From: Roseiarcus sp963764955
Lineage (GTDB): Bacteria; Pseudomonadota; Alphaproteobacteria; Rhizobiales; Beijerinckiaceae
NCBI GenBank assembly: GCA_963764955.1
Contig: CAVXVE010000069.1
Span: 1-64,000 of the forward strand
Length of the DNA stretch: 64,000 nucleotides
Direction: 5' to 3'
Shown: piece by piece, positions 44,819 to 55,045 of the stretch
How the letters are laid out: each line of letters opens with the position of its first letter
Numbering within the stretch: position 1 is the first letter of the stretch
Notes under the pieces: model-generated
Database searches by the model: none
What the model was told of the DNA's origin: nothing
The model's input: the letters and a program-made list of their open reading frames with translations, nothing else
Made by a program: the position numbers and the translations under genes

Positions 44819-46042
44819 ATGTCTTCGACCAACTTCACCGCGCGCGTCGTCCAGTCGATCACCGCCATTGACGCTGCGGAATGGGACGCCTGCGCCAATC
44901 CGCCGGGGCGCTCGTTCGACGAGGCCGAGGGCGAACGGTTCAATCCGTTTCTCACTCACGCGTTTTTGCAAGCGCTAGAGGCTTCGGGCTCGGTCGGCGG
45001 CCGCTCGGGCTGGACGCCCGTGCACGTGACGGTCGAAGACGCGCGCGGACGCGTTGTCGCCGCCGCGCCCGCCTATCTCAAGAGCCACAGCCAGGGCGAA
45101 TACGTGTTCGACCACGCCTGGGCGGACGCCTACGAGCGCGCCGGCGGCCGCTATTATCCCAAGCTCCAGGTCGCCGTCCCGTTCACGCCGGTGACCGGAC
45201 GCAGGCTCCTCGTCGCCGCCGACGCGCCCGAGGGCGCGCGCGAGGCGCTGATCGGGGCTTTGCGCGAATTGCGCAAGCAGACGAAGGCGTCATCGATACA
45301 CGCCACTTTCCCCACCGCCGAGGACGCCGACCGGCTCGCCGGCGCGGGATTTCTCGTCCGGACCGGCGAGCAGTTCCATTTCTTCTGCGAAGGCTACGCG
45401 AATTTCGACGACTTCCTCGCGGCGCTCGCCTCCCGCAAGCGCAAGGCGATCAAACGCGAGCGGCGCGACGCACTGGGGGACGGAGTGACGATCGAGCCGC
45501 TAACCGGCTCGGAGATTCGATCCGAGCACTGGGACGCGTTCTTCAAATTCTACATGCACACGGGATCACGCAAGTGGGGCCGTCCCTATCTGACCCGCCC
45601 TTTTTTCGATTTGATCGGCGCGACGCTCGCCGACCGCGTGCTCCTGGTGATGGCGCGCCGCGCCGGGCGCTATATCGCCGGCGCGATCAATTTCATCGGC
45701 GACGATGCGCTCTACGGCCGCAACTGGGGCGCGATCGAGCAGCATGCGTTTTTGCATTTCGAGGTCTGTTACTATCAGGCGATCGATTTCGCGCTGTCTC
45801 GCGGTTTGCGGCGAATCGAGGCCGGGGCCCAGGGCGAGCACAAGCTTGCGCGCGGCTACCGCCCGACCCGCACCTATTCGGCGCACGAATTCGCCGACGC
45901 CCGGCTGGCCCGGGCGATCGCCGACTATCTCGGACACGAGCGGGCCGCCGTGGAGCGGACGATCGCCCATTATGAGGAATACGCGCCCTTCCGCCGCAGC
46001 GACGGCGGCGCGCGGGGCGGAGCAAATGGGAGAAGCCTTTGA
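44819..46042 (+). CDS. GNAT/FemAB-like protein (DUF482 family)
   Basis: 407 residues. Members have an acetyltransferase-like fold doubled as in FemABX: LQALEASGSVGGRSGWTPVH and AAAPAYLKSHSQGEYVFDHA early, FLAALASRKRKAIKRERRDA and GAQGEHKLARGYRPTRTYSA later. It is widespread in alphaproteobacteria and often called peptidogalycan biosynthesis protein; the true substrate is unknown. Ends by overlapping the TTG start of the HIT gene. Confidence 0.85.
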   Translation: MSSTNFTARVVQSITAIDAAEWDACANPPGRSFDEAEGERFNPFLTHAFLQALEASGSVGGRSGWTPVHVTVEDARGRVVAAAPAYLKSHSQGEYVFDHAWADAYERAGGRYYPKLQVAVPFTPVTGRRLLVAADAPEGAREALIGALRELRKQTKASSIHATFPTAEDADRLAGAGFLVRTGEQFHFFCEGYANFDDFLAALASRKRKAIKRERRDALGDGVTIEPLTGSEIRSEHWDAFFKFYMHTGSRKWGRPYLTRPFFDLIGATLADRVLLVMARRAGRYIAGAINFIGDDALYGRNWGAIEQHAFLHFEVCYYQAIDFALSRGLRRIEAGAQGEHKLARGYRPTRTYSAHEFADARLARAIADYLGHERAAVERTIAHYEEYAPFRRSDGGARGGANGRSL

Positions 46043-46470
46043 CGCCGACGTATGATTCCGACAACATCTTCGCCAGGATCCTTCGCAGCGAGGCGCCATG
46101 CGTCAAAGTCTACGAGGATGATGTGTCCCTGGCGTTCATGGACGTGATGCCGCGCGCCGAGGGGCATACGCTCGTCATTCCAAAGACGCCGGCGCGCACC
46201 CTCTTTGACATCGACCCCGAATATCTGGCGCGCTTCATGCCGGCGGTGCAAAAGGTCGGGCGCGCCGTCATGGCCGGCATGAGGGCCGAGGGGCTTCTGC
46301 TCCAGCAGTTCAACGAACCGGCGAGCGGGCAGCAGGTCTTCCATCTGCACTTTCACCTTCTGCCGTGCTGGACAGGCGTTGCTGTGCGCCCGCCGGGCGG
46401 ACCCTTCCAGGACGCCGAGACGCTTAAGCCCTACGCCGACAAGATCATCGCGGCGCTGGCCAGCGCGTGA
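46039..46470 (+). CDS. HIT family protein (histidine triad nucleotide hydrolase)
   Basis: 143 residues from TTG 46039, overlapping the previous stop. NIFARILRSEAPCVKVYEDD, VMPRAEGHTLVIPKTPARTL and the triad QQVFHLHFHLLP (H-x-H-x-H) mark a Hint-type purine nucleoside phosphoramidase or AMP-lysine hydrolase. Intact length for the family. An ATG alternative is not available nearby in frame, so TTG is preferred. Confidence 0.85.
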   Translation: MTPTYDSDNIFARILRSEAPCVKVYEDDVSLAFMDVMPRAEGHTLVIPKTPARTLFDIDPEYLARFMPAVQKVGRAVMAGMRAEGLLLQQFNEPASGQQVFHLHFHLLPCWTGVAVRPPGGPFQDAETLKPYADKIIAALASA

Positions 46471-46528
46471 GCTTTTCTCCGTCCGCCTCCAGCTCCGCCA
46501 GCCTCCGAGGCCGACGCCCTTGAGCCAC

Positions 46529-47212
46529 ATGCATTACTTTCCGGTCGGCGTCGGCGTCGCGAGTCTGTTTTTCGCGGTTCTGGTTGGTCTTCTGCTCTTT
46601 ATTCAGATCCGCCTGCTGGGCCACGCCTATTCCGCCCTCGGTCTCGATCCCCGCGTCGCCATGCTGGTGCTGTTCGGCTCCCTGCTCGGCTCGTACATCA
46701 ATTTGCCGCTGGTCCGCCTGCCGGGGCAGCGGGTCGTGTCGCGGGAGGTGGTTGAGCTTTTCGGCGTGCCGTTCCTGGCGCCGGTGCAAGTCGACTGGCC
46801 GGGCACGATTCTGGCGATCAACGTCGGCGGCGCGGTGATACCGATAATGCTGTCGTTCTACCTGCTTCTGCGCTACGACCTCTGGGCCTCCGGCGCCGTG
46901 GCGACCGCGGTCGTCGGCTTTGTGGTCCACCGGATGGCGACGCCAATTCCGGGCGTGGGCATATCGGTGCCGACATTGGCTCCGCCCCTGCTGGCGGCCG
47001 GCGTGGCGCTCGTGCTGTCGCGGCGATTCGCGGCGCCAATCGCCTATATCGGCGGCAGCCTCGGCGTGCTGGTCGGCGCCGATCTGCTCAACATCGGCCA
47101 GTTGCGCAGCCTCGGGGCTTCGGTGGCTTCGATCGGCGGCGCGGGAACGTTCGACGGCATTTTCCTCACCGGCGTCATCGCGGTGCTTTTGGCGAGTTTG
47201 GTCGCCGTTTAA
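46529..47212 (+). CDS. DUF1614 family membrane protein
   Basis: 227 residues from ATG 46529 (TTG 46520 is possible). Six or so hydrophobic segments: VGVASLFFAVLVGLLLFIQI, AMLVLFGSLLGSYINLPLV, then AINVGGAVIPIMLSFYLLLR, AVVGFVVHRMATPIPGVGIS, and GGAGTFDGIFLTGVIAVLLA at the C-terminus. DUF1614 proteins occur in archaea and proteobacteria with conserved polar residues within helices (D-G-I-F-L-T-G here); function unknown. Confidence 0.8.
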   Translation: MHYFPVGVGVASLFFAVLVGLLLFIQIRLLGHAYSALGLDPRVAMLVLFGSLLGSYINLPLVRLPGQRVVSREVVELFGVPFLAPVQVDWPGTILAINVGGAVIPIMLSFYLLLRYDLWASGAVATAVVGFVVHRMATPIPGVGISVPTLAPPLLAAGVALVLSRRFAAPIAYIGGSLGVLVGADLLNIGQLRSLGASVASIGGAGTFDGIFLTGVIAVLLASLVAV

Positions 47213-47399
47213 GGTTGGTTAACCAGGAACGCCGCAAATCTGTGGCGGTTTTGCCACATTGGGCCATAAATCCTTGGCGAACGCGAATGTCGGGTGGACT
47301 CGCGTGGAACGGAAACCTATAGTCCAGGCATTGTTATTGGCGGCGGGGCGCACGCGTGTAGCGTAGGGCGTGTCGCATAACATAACGGAGACAAGTAAG

Positions 47400-48242
47400 A
47401 TGATCGATCGCTGGCTAAAGGGTGTTGCAATTGCGGCGCTGATGGCCCTGGGGACAGTGGTCGCCCAGGCGGCAGACCTTCCAACCAGAAAAGAGGCGCC
47501 GGCGCCGGTGTTCGTGCCGCCGCCCTTCACCTGGACCGGGTTCTACGTCGGTTTGAACGCCGGCGGCATTTGGCCCAGCGGCGGCCGTGGCGCCACGCTT
47601 TTTGACCCGGAATCCGTGTTCGGCGCCGGCGTCCTCACTGCCGACTTTCCGGGCGGTCTCGGATCGCAAAGCGCCGGATTCCTCGGCGGCGGCCAGGCCG
47701 GCTACAACTGGCAGACAGGCGCGTTCGTGCTCGGCGTCGAAACCGACTTCGATGGCTCGACCCTAAGCAAGTCGTTTAATAACGTCGGCACTCCCTTCGC
47801 AGGCGCGGGCGTTCCGGCATTGCTCTCGGGCGACTTCTTGAGCGTTAACGGCAAAACGAGCTTGAGTTGGCTCGGCACGACGCGTGCGCGCGTCGGCTTC
47901 GTCGTCACGCCGGACAATCGCCTGATGGTCTATGCGACGGGCGGTGTCGCCTACGGCGGCGGCAGCTCGAACTTCAGTGTCTTTGACTCCACGACCGGCG
48001 CTTTGTGGTCAGGCAGCCCCAGCTCGACACGCGTCGGATGGACTGCTGGCGGCGGCGTCGAATATGCCCTCACCAACAACTGGACGATCAGAGGCGAATA
48101 TCTCTACGCCGACCTCGGCAAGAGCAACTTCACGACCGTCGGAAACGCCGCGGCGGCCACATTTTTCCCGGGCGTGTACGCGAGCGGCCACCTCAGCTAC
48201 AACGCCTCGATCTTCCGCGCGGCGGTCAACTACAAGTTCTGA
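47400..48242 (+). CDS. Omp25/Omp31-type outer-membrane beta-barrel protein
   Basis: 280 residues from ATG 47400 with GGAG 10 bases upstream; an in-frame GTG at 47370 is unlikely. Signal peptide IDRWLKGVAIAALMALGTVV ends at AQAAD, then the family linker PTRKEAPAPVFVPPPFTWTG and FYVGLNAGG, repeated beta strands with alternating residues, EYALTNNWTIRGEYLYADL near the end, and a C-terminal aromatic (NYKF) needed for Bam insertion. Eight-stranded barrel of the Omp31/ropB type. A strong terminator follows. Confidence 0.9.
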   Translation: MIDRWLKGVAIAALMALGTVVAQAADLPTRKEAPAPVFVPPPFTWTGFYVGLNAGGIWPSGGRGATLFDPESVFGAGVLTADFPGGLGSQSAGFLGGGQAGYNWQTGAFVLGVETDFDGSTLSKSFNNVGTPFAGAGVPALLSGDFLSVNGKTSLSWLGTTRARVGFVVTPDNRLMVYATGGVAYGGGSSNFSVFDSTTGALWSGSPSSTRVGWTAGGGVEYALTNNWTIRGEYLYADLGKSNFTTVGNAAAATFFPGVYASGHLSYNASIFRAAVNYKF

Positions 48243-48275
48243 GCGCCTAGCGCTCCGATCTGACTTCAAATTCGA

Positions 48276-48309
48276 GCCGGAGGAAAGGCGACTTTCCTCC
48301 GGCTTTTTT
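48276..48309 (+). terminator. Rho-independent terminator after the porin gene
   Basis: GCCGGAGGAAA, loop GGCGAC, TTTCCTCCGGC, then TTTTTT: an 11-bp perfect stem with a six-T tail, 34 bp after the stop codon. Confidence 0.9.
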
Positions 48310-48477
48310 GCGCCTCTGCGGACGCAGCGCTCGGACGGAATCGTCGAGCCGCCATGCGAATCGCGGGTAAGCGCAGATTCAATCTGACGTCCAAAGCGAC
48401 GACGAGGACAGCTGATCTTAACGCGCGATCAAGCGCCACCCGCTACTCTGGGTTGCATCGATTGCGCGAGACAAAAG

Positions 48478-49229
<752 letters not shown>

Positions 49230-49233
<4 letters not shown>

Positions 49234-50759
49234 GCGCAGGCGCGGCCGCTTTTCCTCGTTTCGTCGCTCACGATCTGCGCCTCAGCGCGCGCGGCCTGGC
49301 GGCGATGTTCGGCGGATTGACGCCGGCGGGGCTGGCGATCCTGATCGCCCTTTTGTTCGTCGCGCTCCATGCCGCAGCCTGGCCGCTGGCAGGCTGGCTC
49401 ATCGCCATTGAAGACGGTCCCGACGGCCTCGCGCGGATGACCGCGATTCTCGCCAGCGGAATTGCGCTCACCCTTCCCTGGATCGTCGGCCAGTCGACGA
49501 CCGAGTTCACCCGGGCGCTATTTCAGCGCTCGGACCTCGAGCTGATCCTGTCCTCGCCCGTCGACGCGCATAGCCTGCTCGCCGCGCGCGCTTTGTCGAT
49601 TGCGATCGGCGCCGTCGCCTCGGTCGGCCTTTTGCTGACGCCGATCGCCGACATGGCCGCGCTGCGCGGCCATCCGCATTGGCTCGCGCTCTATCCCGCC
49701 CTTCTTGCAGCAGGGCTTGCGGGAACGGGCCTCGCGGTCATTCTGGCGATGGGTCTTTTCCTGACGGTCGGGCCGCGCCGGGCGCGCCTCCTGAGCCAGA
49801 TCGCGGCGACCGTAGTCGGCGCGTCGGCGGTGCTCGGGGCGCAGGTCGTCGCCATGCTGCCCGAGCGCGTGCGCGCGTCGGTCTTCGCGGCTTTTGCGCC
49901 GCCTGCCGAGGGCGAAAACTCCGTGCAAAGCCTCCTCATGACGCCGGTGCACGCGGCGGCCGGCGATTGTCGCGCGCTTCTCATCTGGACGGCGTTCGGC
50001 GCCAGCGTCTTCTTGCTCGCCTGCCTGCTTTTCGGCGAGCGCTTCGCGCGCGCGGCGGTCGCCTCTTCGGGCGCGCCGGCCAATGCGGGGTCCTCGGCAA
50101 GGCGCGCGTCCCGCTTCGGCGCGAGCGTCGGCGCGGCCTTGCGGGTCAAGGAGCGACGCGTGGTCTGGCGCGACCCTTGGCTGATGTCGCAGCTGCTTTT
50201 GCAGGCGGCCTACACGACGCCGCTCGCTGTCATTCTCTGGCGCAGCGGCGGACCGACAGGCACAGTCGGGGTCGCCTTCACGCCCGCCCTGGTCGTGATT
50301 GCGGCGCAACTCGCGGGCGCCTTGTCCTGGATCGCGCTATCGGCCGAGGACGCGCCGGATTTTCTTGCGACCGCGCCCGTCTCGCGGCCGACAATCGAAC
50401 GCGCCAAGATCGCCGCGATCGGGCAGCCGATCGCCCTCATCCTCGCGCTGCCCCTCGCCGCATTGGCCTTCGCGTCGCCCTGGGCGGGATGTTGCGCGTT
50501 GATGTTCGGCGCCGGAGCGGTCGCATCCGCCGCGCTGGTCAACCTATGGCGCCAGGCGCCGTCGCGCCGTGGCCTCGTGCTCCGCCGCCACGCCCAGTCG
50601 AAACTTGTCGGCATGATGGAGCACCTGGTCTCGATCCTGTGGGCCATTGCGACGGCCGCGGCCGTGATCGGCTCCTGGGCGACGCTTGTCCCTCTCGCCG
50701 CGGTGGCCGGCGTCCTGGCGCTCAACTGGAAATGGGCGGCTGTGGCGGCGCGCGCGTGA
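49230..50759 (+). CDS. ABC transporter membrane subunit (ABC-2-like)
   Basis: 509 residues with about ten to twelve hydrophobic segments (GLAILIALLFVALHAAAWPL, AGLAGTGLAVILAMGLFLTV, PIALILALPLAALAFASPWA, VIGSWATLVPLAAVAGVLAL). Long cytoplasmic segments with RVKERRVVWRDP and ERAKIAAIG. No catalytic domain. Partner of the preceding ATPase by 4-bp overlap; the two probably form a half- or full-exporter of unknown substrate. High Ala/Leu content may inflate the family resemblance. Confidence 0.75.
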
Positions 50760-51299
50760 GGCGGGCCGGCCGATCGAGGATGATGCGGCCGCATCCAGCA
50801 TACTTTCTGCTTGCCAGAATCGTCGATCGCGTGCTATAAAATTTCCGAGGTTTGGACGGCGGCGCAAGGACCGCGGCATGGGGCAGGAAGGGCGTTCGAG
50901 GGCTCCGCATACAACCCAAGACGCGAGCCGGGACGAAGGGAAATTTTTCTAGTTTTTTCGGCTGTAACCCATTGAAAAGTCTAGATTCCGAAAAGTAAAA
51001 GAAAGTAAAAGAAAGCAGAAGAAAGCGATTTTCCTTTCGTTTCCTTTCGTTCGCTTTCGCGCAATTCGCGCTCAGGTTGCATTCTGTCCCGCGGATCGGC
51101 TTCGGAGCCTTGGCCGGCGGCTTGGACAAATCGAGGCGCGTTCCCACATGCCATGAGGCGGCGGCGGCCCGAGCTAAGTCTCTTGTCCAGGCGCCGCTCG
51201 CCGCGTATGGATTGGGTTTCGGAACTCGTCGCGGGGTCGCGGGTTTGGGGCAAGCCTGTCCTCTGGCGCGTCCGAGGCTTCGGCGAGAAGGTCAAGCGA
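50760..51299. other. 540-bp intergenic region upstream of ispH
   Basis: No convincing gene. AT-rich tract at 50940-51000. Open reading to the left of ATG 51300 (back to 51153) is Arg-rich and unlike IspH. It contains the ordered tandem arrays described at 50991-51060. Confidence 0.5.
50991..51060. repeat. Twin 10-bp tandem arrays, purine-rich then pyrimidine-rich
   Basis: Read in tens from 50991: AAAAGTAAAA, GAAAGTAAAA, GAAAGCAGAA, GAAAGCGATT, TTCCTTTCGT, TTCCTTTCGT, TCGCTTTCGC. The first half is G/A-rich, the second is its pyrimidine-rich counterpart, so GAAAGCGA (51021-51028) can pair with TCGCTTTC (51051-51058). A folded RNA hairpin or H-DNA are both possible. Confidence 0.75.
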
Positions 51300-52235
51300 A
51301 TGAAGATCATTCTTGCTCAGCCGCGTGGGTTTTGCGCCGGCGTCGTTCGGGCGATCGATATTGTCGAGCGGGCGTTGGCCAAGCATGGCGCTCCGGTCTA
51401 CGTGCGCCACGAGATCGTTCACAATCGCCATGTCGTCGAATCGCTCAAGGCGAAAGGCGCCCGCTTCGTCGAGACGCTGAAAGACGTGCCGGCTGGCGCC
51501 GTGACCATCTTCAGCGCCCACGGCGTCTCGCGAGAAGTCGAACAGGAAGCCAAGCTGCGGTCGCTGCCGACCATCGACGCCACGTGCCCGCTGGTCACCA
51601 AGGTTCACAACCAGGGGCGGGGATACATCGCCCGAGGCCGCGTGCTGGTGTTCATCGGCCATGACGGCCACCCCGAAGTCGAAGGGACGCTTGGGCAGAT
51701 CGACGGCCAGGTGCACCTGGTCGAAGACGAAGACGATGTCGCGAATCTGCCCATCGCAGTCGACACGCCGATCGCCTACATCACGCAGACGACGCTCAGC
51801 GTGGACGATACGCGCGGCATCATCGCTGCGCTGGTTCGTCGCTTCAGCGACGTTGTGGGTCCTGATGTTCGCGACATTTGCTACGCGACACAGAATCGCC
51901 AGACTGCGGTGCGCGAATTGTGCCAGGTCGCCGACGTCATCATCGTCGTCGGCGCCCGGAACAGCTCCAACTCCAACCGGCTGCGCGAGATTGGCGACGA
52001 GGTCGGGATTCCGAGCTACCTTGTCGCCGACAGCAGCGAAATCGACCCGGAATGGGTGCGCGACGCCGCTGTCGTCGGCGTGACGGCCGGCGCGTCCGCG
52101 CCTGAGGTCGTGGTCGAAGACGTGGTTCGAGCCTTGTCGGCGCTCGCGCCGTCGGAAGTGTCGGTCCTCGACGGACCGGCCGAGACGGTGAGCTTCCGCC
52201 TGCCGGCGGAACTTCGAAATGAGCCCGTCGGTTAA
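51300..52235 (+). CDS. ispH: 4-hydroxy-3-methylbut-2-enyl diphosphate reductase
   Basis: 311 residues from ATG 51300. Last step of the MEP pathway: reduces HMBPP to IPP and DMAPP using a [4Fe-4S] cluster. The three cluster Cys are Cys12 (PRGFCAGVVRA), Cys96 (IDATCPLVTKV) and Cys194 (DICYATQNRQ); conserved HNRHVV and TQTTLSVDDT also appear. Adjoins hpnH (21-bp gap), so isoprenoid supply and hopanoid modification are likely co-transcribed. The window also holds a long open stretch upstream of the ATG, but conserved sequence starts at MKIILAQPRGF. Confidence 0.95.
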   Translation: MKIILAQPRGFCAGVVRAIDIVERALAKHGAPVYVRHEIVHNRHVVESLKAKGARFVETLKDVPAGAVTIFSAHGVSREVEQEAKLRSLPTIDATCPLVTKVHNQGRGYIARGRVLVFIGHDGHPEVEGTLGQIDGQVHLVEDEDDVANLPIAVDTPIAYITQTTLSVDDTRGIIAALVRRFSDVVGPDVRDICYATQNRQTAVRELCQVADVIIVVGARNSSNSNRLREIGDEVGIPSYLVADSSEIDPEWVRDAAVVGVTAGASAPEVVVEDVVRALSALAPSEVSVLDGPAETVSFRLPAELRNEPVG

Positions 52236-52256
52236 TTCGTTTTGTAAGGATCGCTT

Positions 52257-53414
52257 GTGGGCATACCCTTAAGACAGATTGCCAGAGTCGGCGCCTATAT
52301 CGTCCGGCAGCATCTCGCCGGCCGGAAGCGCTACCCGCTCGTGTTGATGCTGGAGCCGCTGTTTCGCTGCAACCTGGCTTGCGCCGGCTGCGGCAAGATC
52401 GATTATCCCGACGCCATTCTCAACAAGCGGATTTCAGTCGAGGACGCGCTGGCCTCGGTCGACGAGTGCGGCGCGCCGGTCGTCGTGATGGCGGGCGGCG
52501 AGCCGCTCCTGCACCGGGACCTGGCCAAGATCGTCGAGGGCGTCATCGCGCGTAAGAAATTCGCGATCGTCTGCACCAATGCGCTCCTGCTGGAAAAGAA
52601 GATCGATCAATACAAGCCGAGCCCCTATTTCACCTGGTCGATCCATCTCGACGGCGACCAGGAGATGCATGACAAGTCCGTCTGCGAGCCGGGCGTCTAC
52701 GACCGCGCGGTCAAGGCGCTGAAGACCGCCAAGGCCAAGGGTTTCCGCGTCACCATCAACTGCACCTTCTTCAACAATGCGGACCCGGAGCGCATCGCCG
52801 CCTTCTTCGATACGGTGACGGAGCTCGGCGTCGACGGGATCACCGTTTCGCCCGGCTACGCCTATGAGCGCGCCCCCGACCAGCAGCATTTTCTCAACCG
52901 CTCGGCGACCAAGGAGCTGTTCCGCGCGGTGTTCCGCCGGGGGAATGGCGCGCGCAAATGGGCCTTCAACCAGTCGACCATGTTTCTCGACTTCCTCGCC
53001 GGAAACCAGGCCTATCACTGCACGCCATGGGGCAACCCGACGCGGACCGTCTTCGGCTGGCAGCGGCCCTGCTATCTGCTCGGCGAAGGCTATGCGAAGA
53101 GCTTCAAGGAGCTGATGGAGGAGACCGACTGGGACGCCTATGGGGTCGGCAATTATGAGAAATGCGCCGACTGCATGGTCCATAGCGGGTTCGAGGCGAC
53201 AGCCGTGCGCGACACCGTGACCAAGCCTTGGAAGGCTGCGCGCGTGGCCCTGATGGGCGTCAAGACCGAGGGCGCGATGGCGCCGGACATTCCGCTGGGG
53301 AGCCAGCGCGAGGCTCAGTACGTTTTCGAGAAGAACGTCGCCCAGAAGCTGTCAGATATCCGCAGGGCCGAGGCCGAGGAAAAGGCCAGGAAGAAGGCGG
53401 CGGCAACGACTTAG
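52257..53414 (+). CDS. hpnH: Adenosyl-hopene transferase (radical SAM)
   Basis: 385 residues from GTG 52257. Radical SAM CxxxCxxC at Cys38/42/45 (FRCNLACAGCGK), then MAGGEPLLHRDLAKIVEGVI and TWSIHLDGDQEMHDKSV. C-terminal Cys cluster CADCMVHSGFEATAV. HpnH links 5'-deoxyadenosyl to diploptene to make adenosylhopane, the first step in building C35 bacteriohopanepolyols. It overlaps the convergent hpnG by 63 bp at its 3' end, so the two tails are coded on both strands. Confidence 0.95.
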   Translation: MGIPLRQIARVGAYIVRQHLAGRKRYPLVLMLEPLFRCNLACAGCGKIDYPDAILNKRISVEDALASVDECGAPVVVMAGGEPLLHRDLAKIVEGVIARKKFAIVCTNALLLEKKIDQYKPSPYFTWSIHLDGDQEMHDKSVCEPGVYDRAVKALKTAKAKGFRVTINCTFFNNADPERIAAFFDTVTELGVDGITVSPGYAYERAPDQQHFLNRSATKELFRAVFRRGNGARKWAFNQSTMFLDFLAGNQAYHCTPWGNPTRTVFGWQRPCYLLGEGYAKSFKELMEETDWDAYGVGNYEKCADCMVHSGFEATAVRDTVTKPWKAARVALMGVKTEGAMAPDIPLGSQREAQYVFEKNVAQKLSDIRRAEAEEKARKKAAATT

Positions 53415-54044
53415 CGCCTGGAAAGCGGCCCTGCTGTCGAGCGCTGCCGCGCCAAGCCCGGCGAGCTGGCCCGGGGAGCGGATAAGCTCCCGAATGATAG
53501 CTCTGGCATTGATCCCGCCGTCCGAATCCACGGCTTTCAACACGACCGGGGGCAGGTCGCGCTCGGCGGGATCGGCGACCGCGCGCAAAATGACGAACGG
53601 AATCCGCTGTTTAAGCGCGTATTGGCCGGCGATAAGGCTTTCCATGTCGACCGCCGCCGCCCCGCTCGCGCGGCGCAGGTCCGACTTGGCGCCGGCGGTC
53701 AGGACCGGCGCGTCGGCGCCCGTCACGCGCTCGATGACGACACGCGTTCCCGCCGCGAGCAGGCGCCCGGCGAGGGACGATGTAACGGCCTCGTCGGTTC
53801 TGATGGGTCCGACATTCGTGACTACTTCCGCGCCAAGAATGAAATCGCCAGGACGAAGCCGCGGATCGAGGCCACCGCAGAGGCCCCAGCTGACCACGAG
53901 TGAGCGCCTTGGGCTCGACATTTCCGTAAGCCCGGCGCGCAGGGTCGGCGCGTCGCCACAGAGCGCCGTGCGCCCTGGGCCGGCCATGATCGCCGCCTCG
54001 CGTTTCAGCCCGCAGACGATCAGGACGTTTGCGGATGGCGGCAA
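53352..54044 (-). CDS. hpnG: Adenosylhopane nucleosidase (HpnG)
   Basis: 230 residues from TTG 54044. Phosphorylase/nucleosidase fold: NVLIVCGLKREAAIMAGPG, VVSWGLCGGLDPRLRPGDFI, AAAVDMESLIAGQYALKQR (the purine-handling Met-Glu-Ser), VILRAVADPAERDLP. Removes adenine from adenosylhopane to give ribosylhopane, following HpnH. Coded opposite to hpnH with a 63-bp overlap. TTG is weak, but no better in-frame start gives the full N-terminal strand. Confidence 0.85.
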   Translation of the reverse strand: MPPSANVLIVCGLKREAAIMAGPGRTALCGDAPTLRAGLTEMSSPRRSLVVSWGLCGGLDPRLRPGDFILGAEVVTNVGPIRTDEAVTSSLAGRLLAAGTRVVIERVTGADAPVLTAGAKSDLRRASGAAAVDMESLIAGQYALKQRIPFVILRAVADPAERDLPPVVLKAVDSDGGINARAIIRELIRSPGQLAGLGAAALDSRAAFQALSRCRRLLPGLFLGLGPADI

Positions 54045-54064
54045 GGCGACGCGTCGCCAGGCGG

Positions 54065-54694
54065 CTAGCCGGCGAGCAGGCTCGCAGTCCGTTCGCGCAA
54101 GGTCTTCACCAGGGCTTCGGCGCCGCCGCCGCCAGCGAGGATCGAGGCGAATTCGTCGCGCCGCGTCGCCAGATCGCTGATCGTGCCATTGAGATAGACG
54201 TCGATCACGCGACCGCCGCGAACGAGATAGTTGATCTGCACCGTCCGGCCGCCGGGCTGAAGAAGCTTGGTCCTGACGATTTCGCCGCCGCCCGAGGCGG
54301 GGCTGGTCTGCGGATCGACGACGAAGCTTTCACCCGAATAATCGGTCACCTGATGGGCGTAATCGGCGACAAGGAATCGGGCGAAGGCTTCGCGAACCGC
54401 GGCCTGCTGGGCGCCCGAGAACTTGCTCCATGAGGGCCCCGTCGCTAGCCTCGTCATCGTTCCAATGTCGAAGGCGGAGGTGATGGCGGGCGCGAAGCGG
54501 CGGTCGCGTTCCTGCACGCTGAGCTGGCCAGCCGCCCGGAGCGTCGGCATCAGCTGCTGATAATAGGCCTCGATGCGCCGGGCGGCCGCGCTTTCCGCTT
54601 CCGCCGGCGACGGGATCACCGCCAGCGAGAGAAGGGCGACCACGGCCGCGATCCAGGGCGTGGTTAGACGCAGGCGAAGTGCGAAGCGATTCAT
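54065..54694 (-). CDS. hpnM: HpnM: MlaC/Tgt2-type periplasmic lipid-binding protein
   Basis: 209 residues from ATG 54694. Signal peptide LRLTTPWIAAVVALLSLAVI with AEAES cleavage. MlaC fold features: RRIEAYYQQLMPTLRAAGQL, FDIGTMTRLATGPSW, QQAAVREAFARFLVADYAHQ, and RGGRVIDVYLNGTISDLATR. MlaC-type proteins ferry lipids across the periplasm; HpnM is found in hopanoid loci. It lies 20 bp upstream of hpnG in the same direction, so hpnM-hpnG is probably an operon. Confidence 0.85.
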   Translation of the reverse strand: MNRFALRLRLTTPWIAAVVALLSLAVIPSPAEAESAAARRIEAYYQQLMPTLRAAGQLSVQERDRRFAPAITSAFDIGTMTRLATGPSWSKFSGAQQAAVREAFARFLVADYAHQVTDYSGESFVVDPQTSPASGGGEIVRTKLLQPGGRTVQINYLVRGGRVIDVYLNGTISDLATRRDEFASILAGGGGAEALVKTLRERTASLLAG

Positions 54695-55045
54695 TTGCGG
54701 GAAATTCCATTTGTGGGACGGACGGCCTCGCGGCCAGCCAGTTACATTGTTCGAAGGCTTGCCGGCGCAAGGCCACGCGCGCGGCTTCTACCGCCGTTTT
54801 AGCGATTGAGTCGAGATTTGGCCGTTCAATGTGTACGATTGTGCGCGCGAATCAAGCTTTTCAGTAGCTTGACCCCATTTTTCTGCAACGGGGATAAGAC
54901 GGATGTTGCGCGCCTCAAGATCGCTGTCACGAGGAACGAGGCGCTGCTCGGCGCAGACGATCCGTGAGCGCGCCAGCTTATCGCGAAACGTTGCTCTCAC
55001 GTTCAAGCGGCGCGGACCGAGCCTTCTTGCTAAATCGGTTTTCGT
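54695..55045. other. 351-bp intergenic region between hpnM and the beta-helix gene
   Basis: Both flanking genes read leftward, so it must hold the hpnM promoter. A 72-codon minus-strand frame (54788-55006, MNVRATFRDKLARSRIVCAE) has no recognised family and its codon pattern gives no help. No repeat or strong hairpin seen. Confidence 0.4.

Noticed and set aside
51153..51299. In-frame extension of ispH upstream of ATG 51300
   Set aside because: Arg-rich, unlike any IspH N-terminus; homology starts at MKIILAQPRGF.
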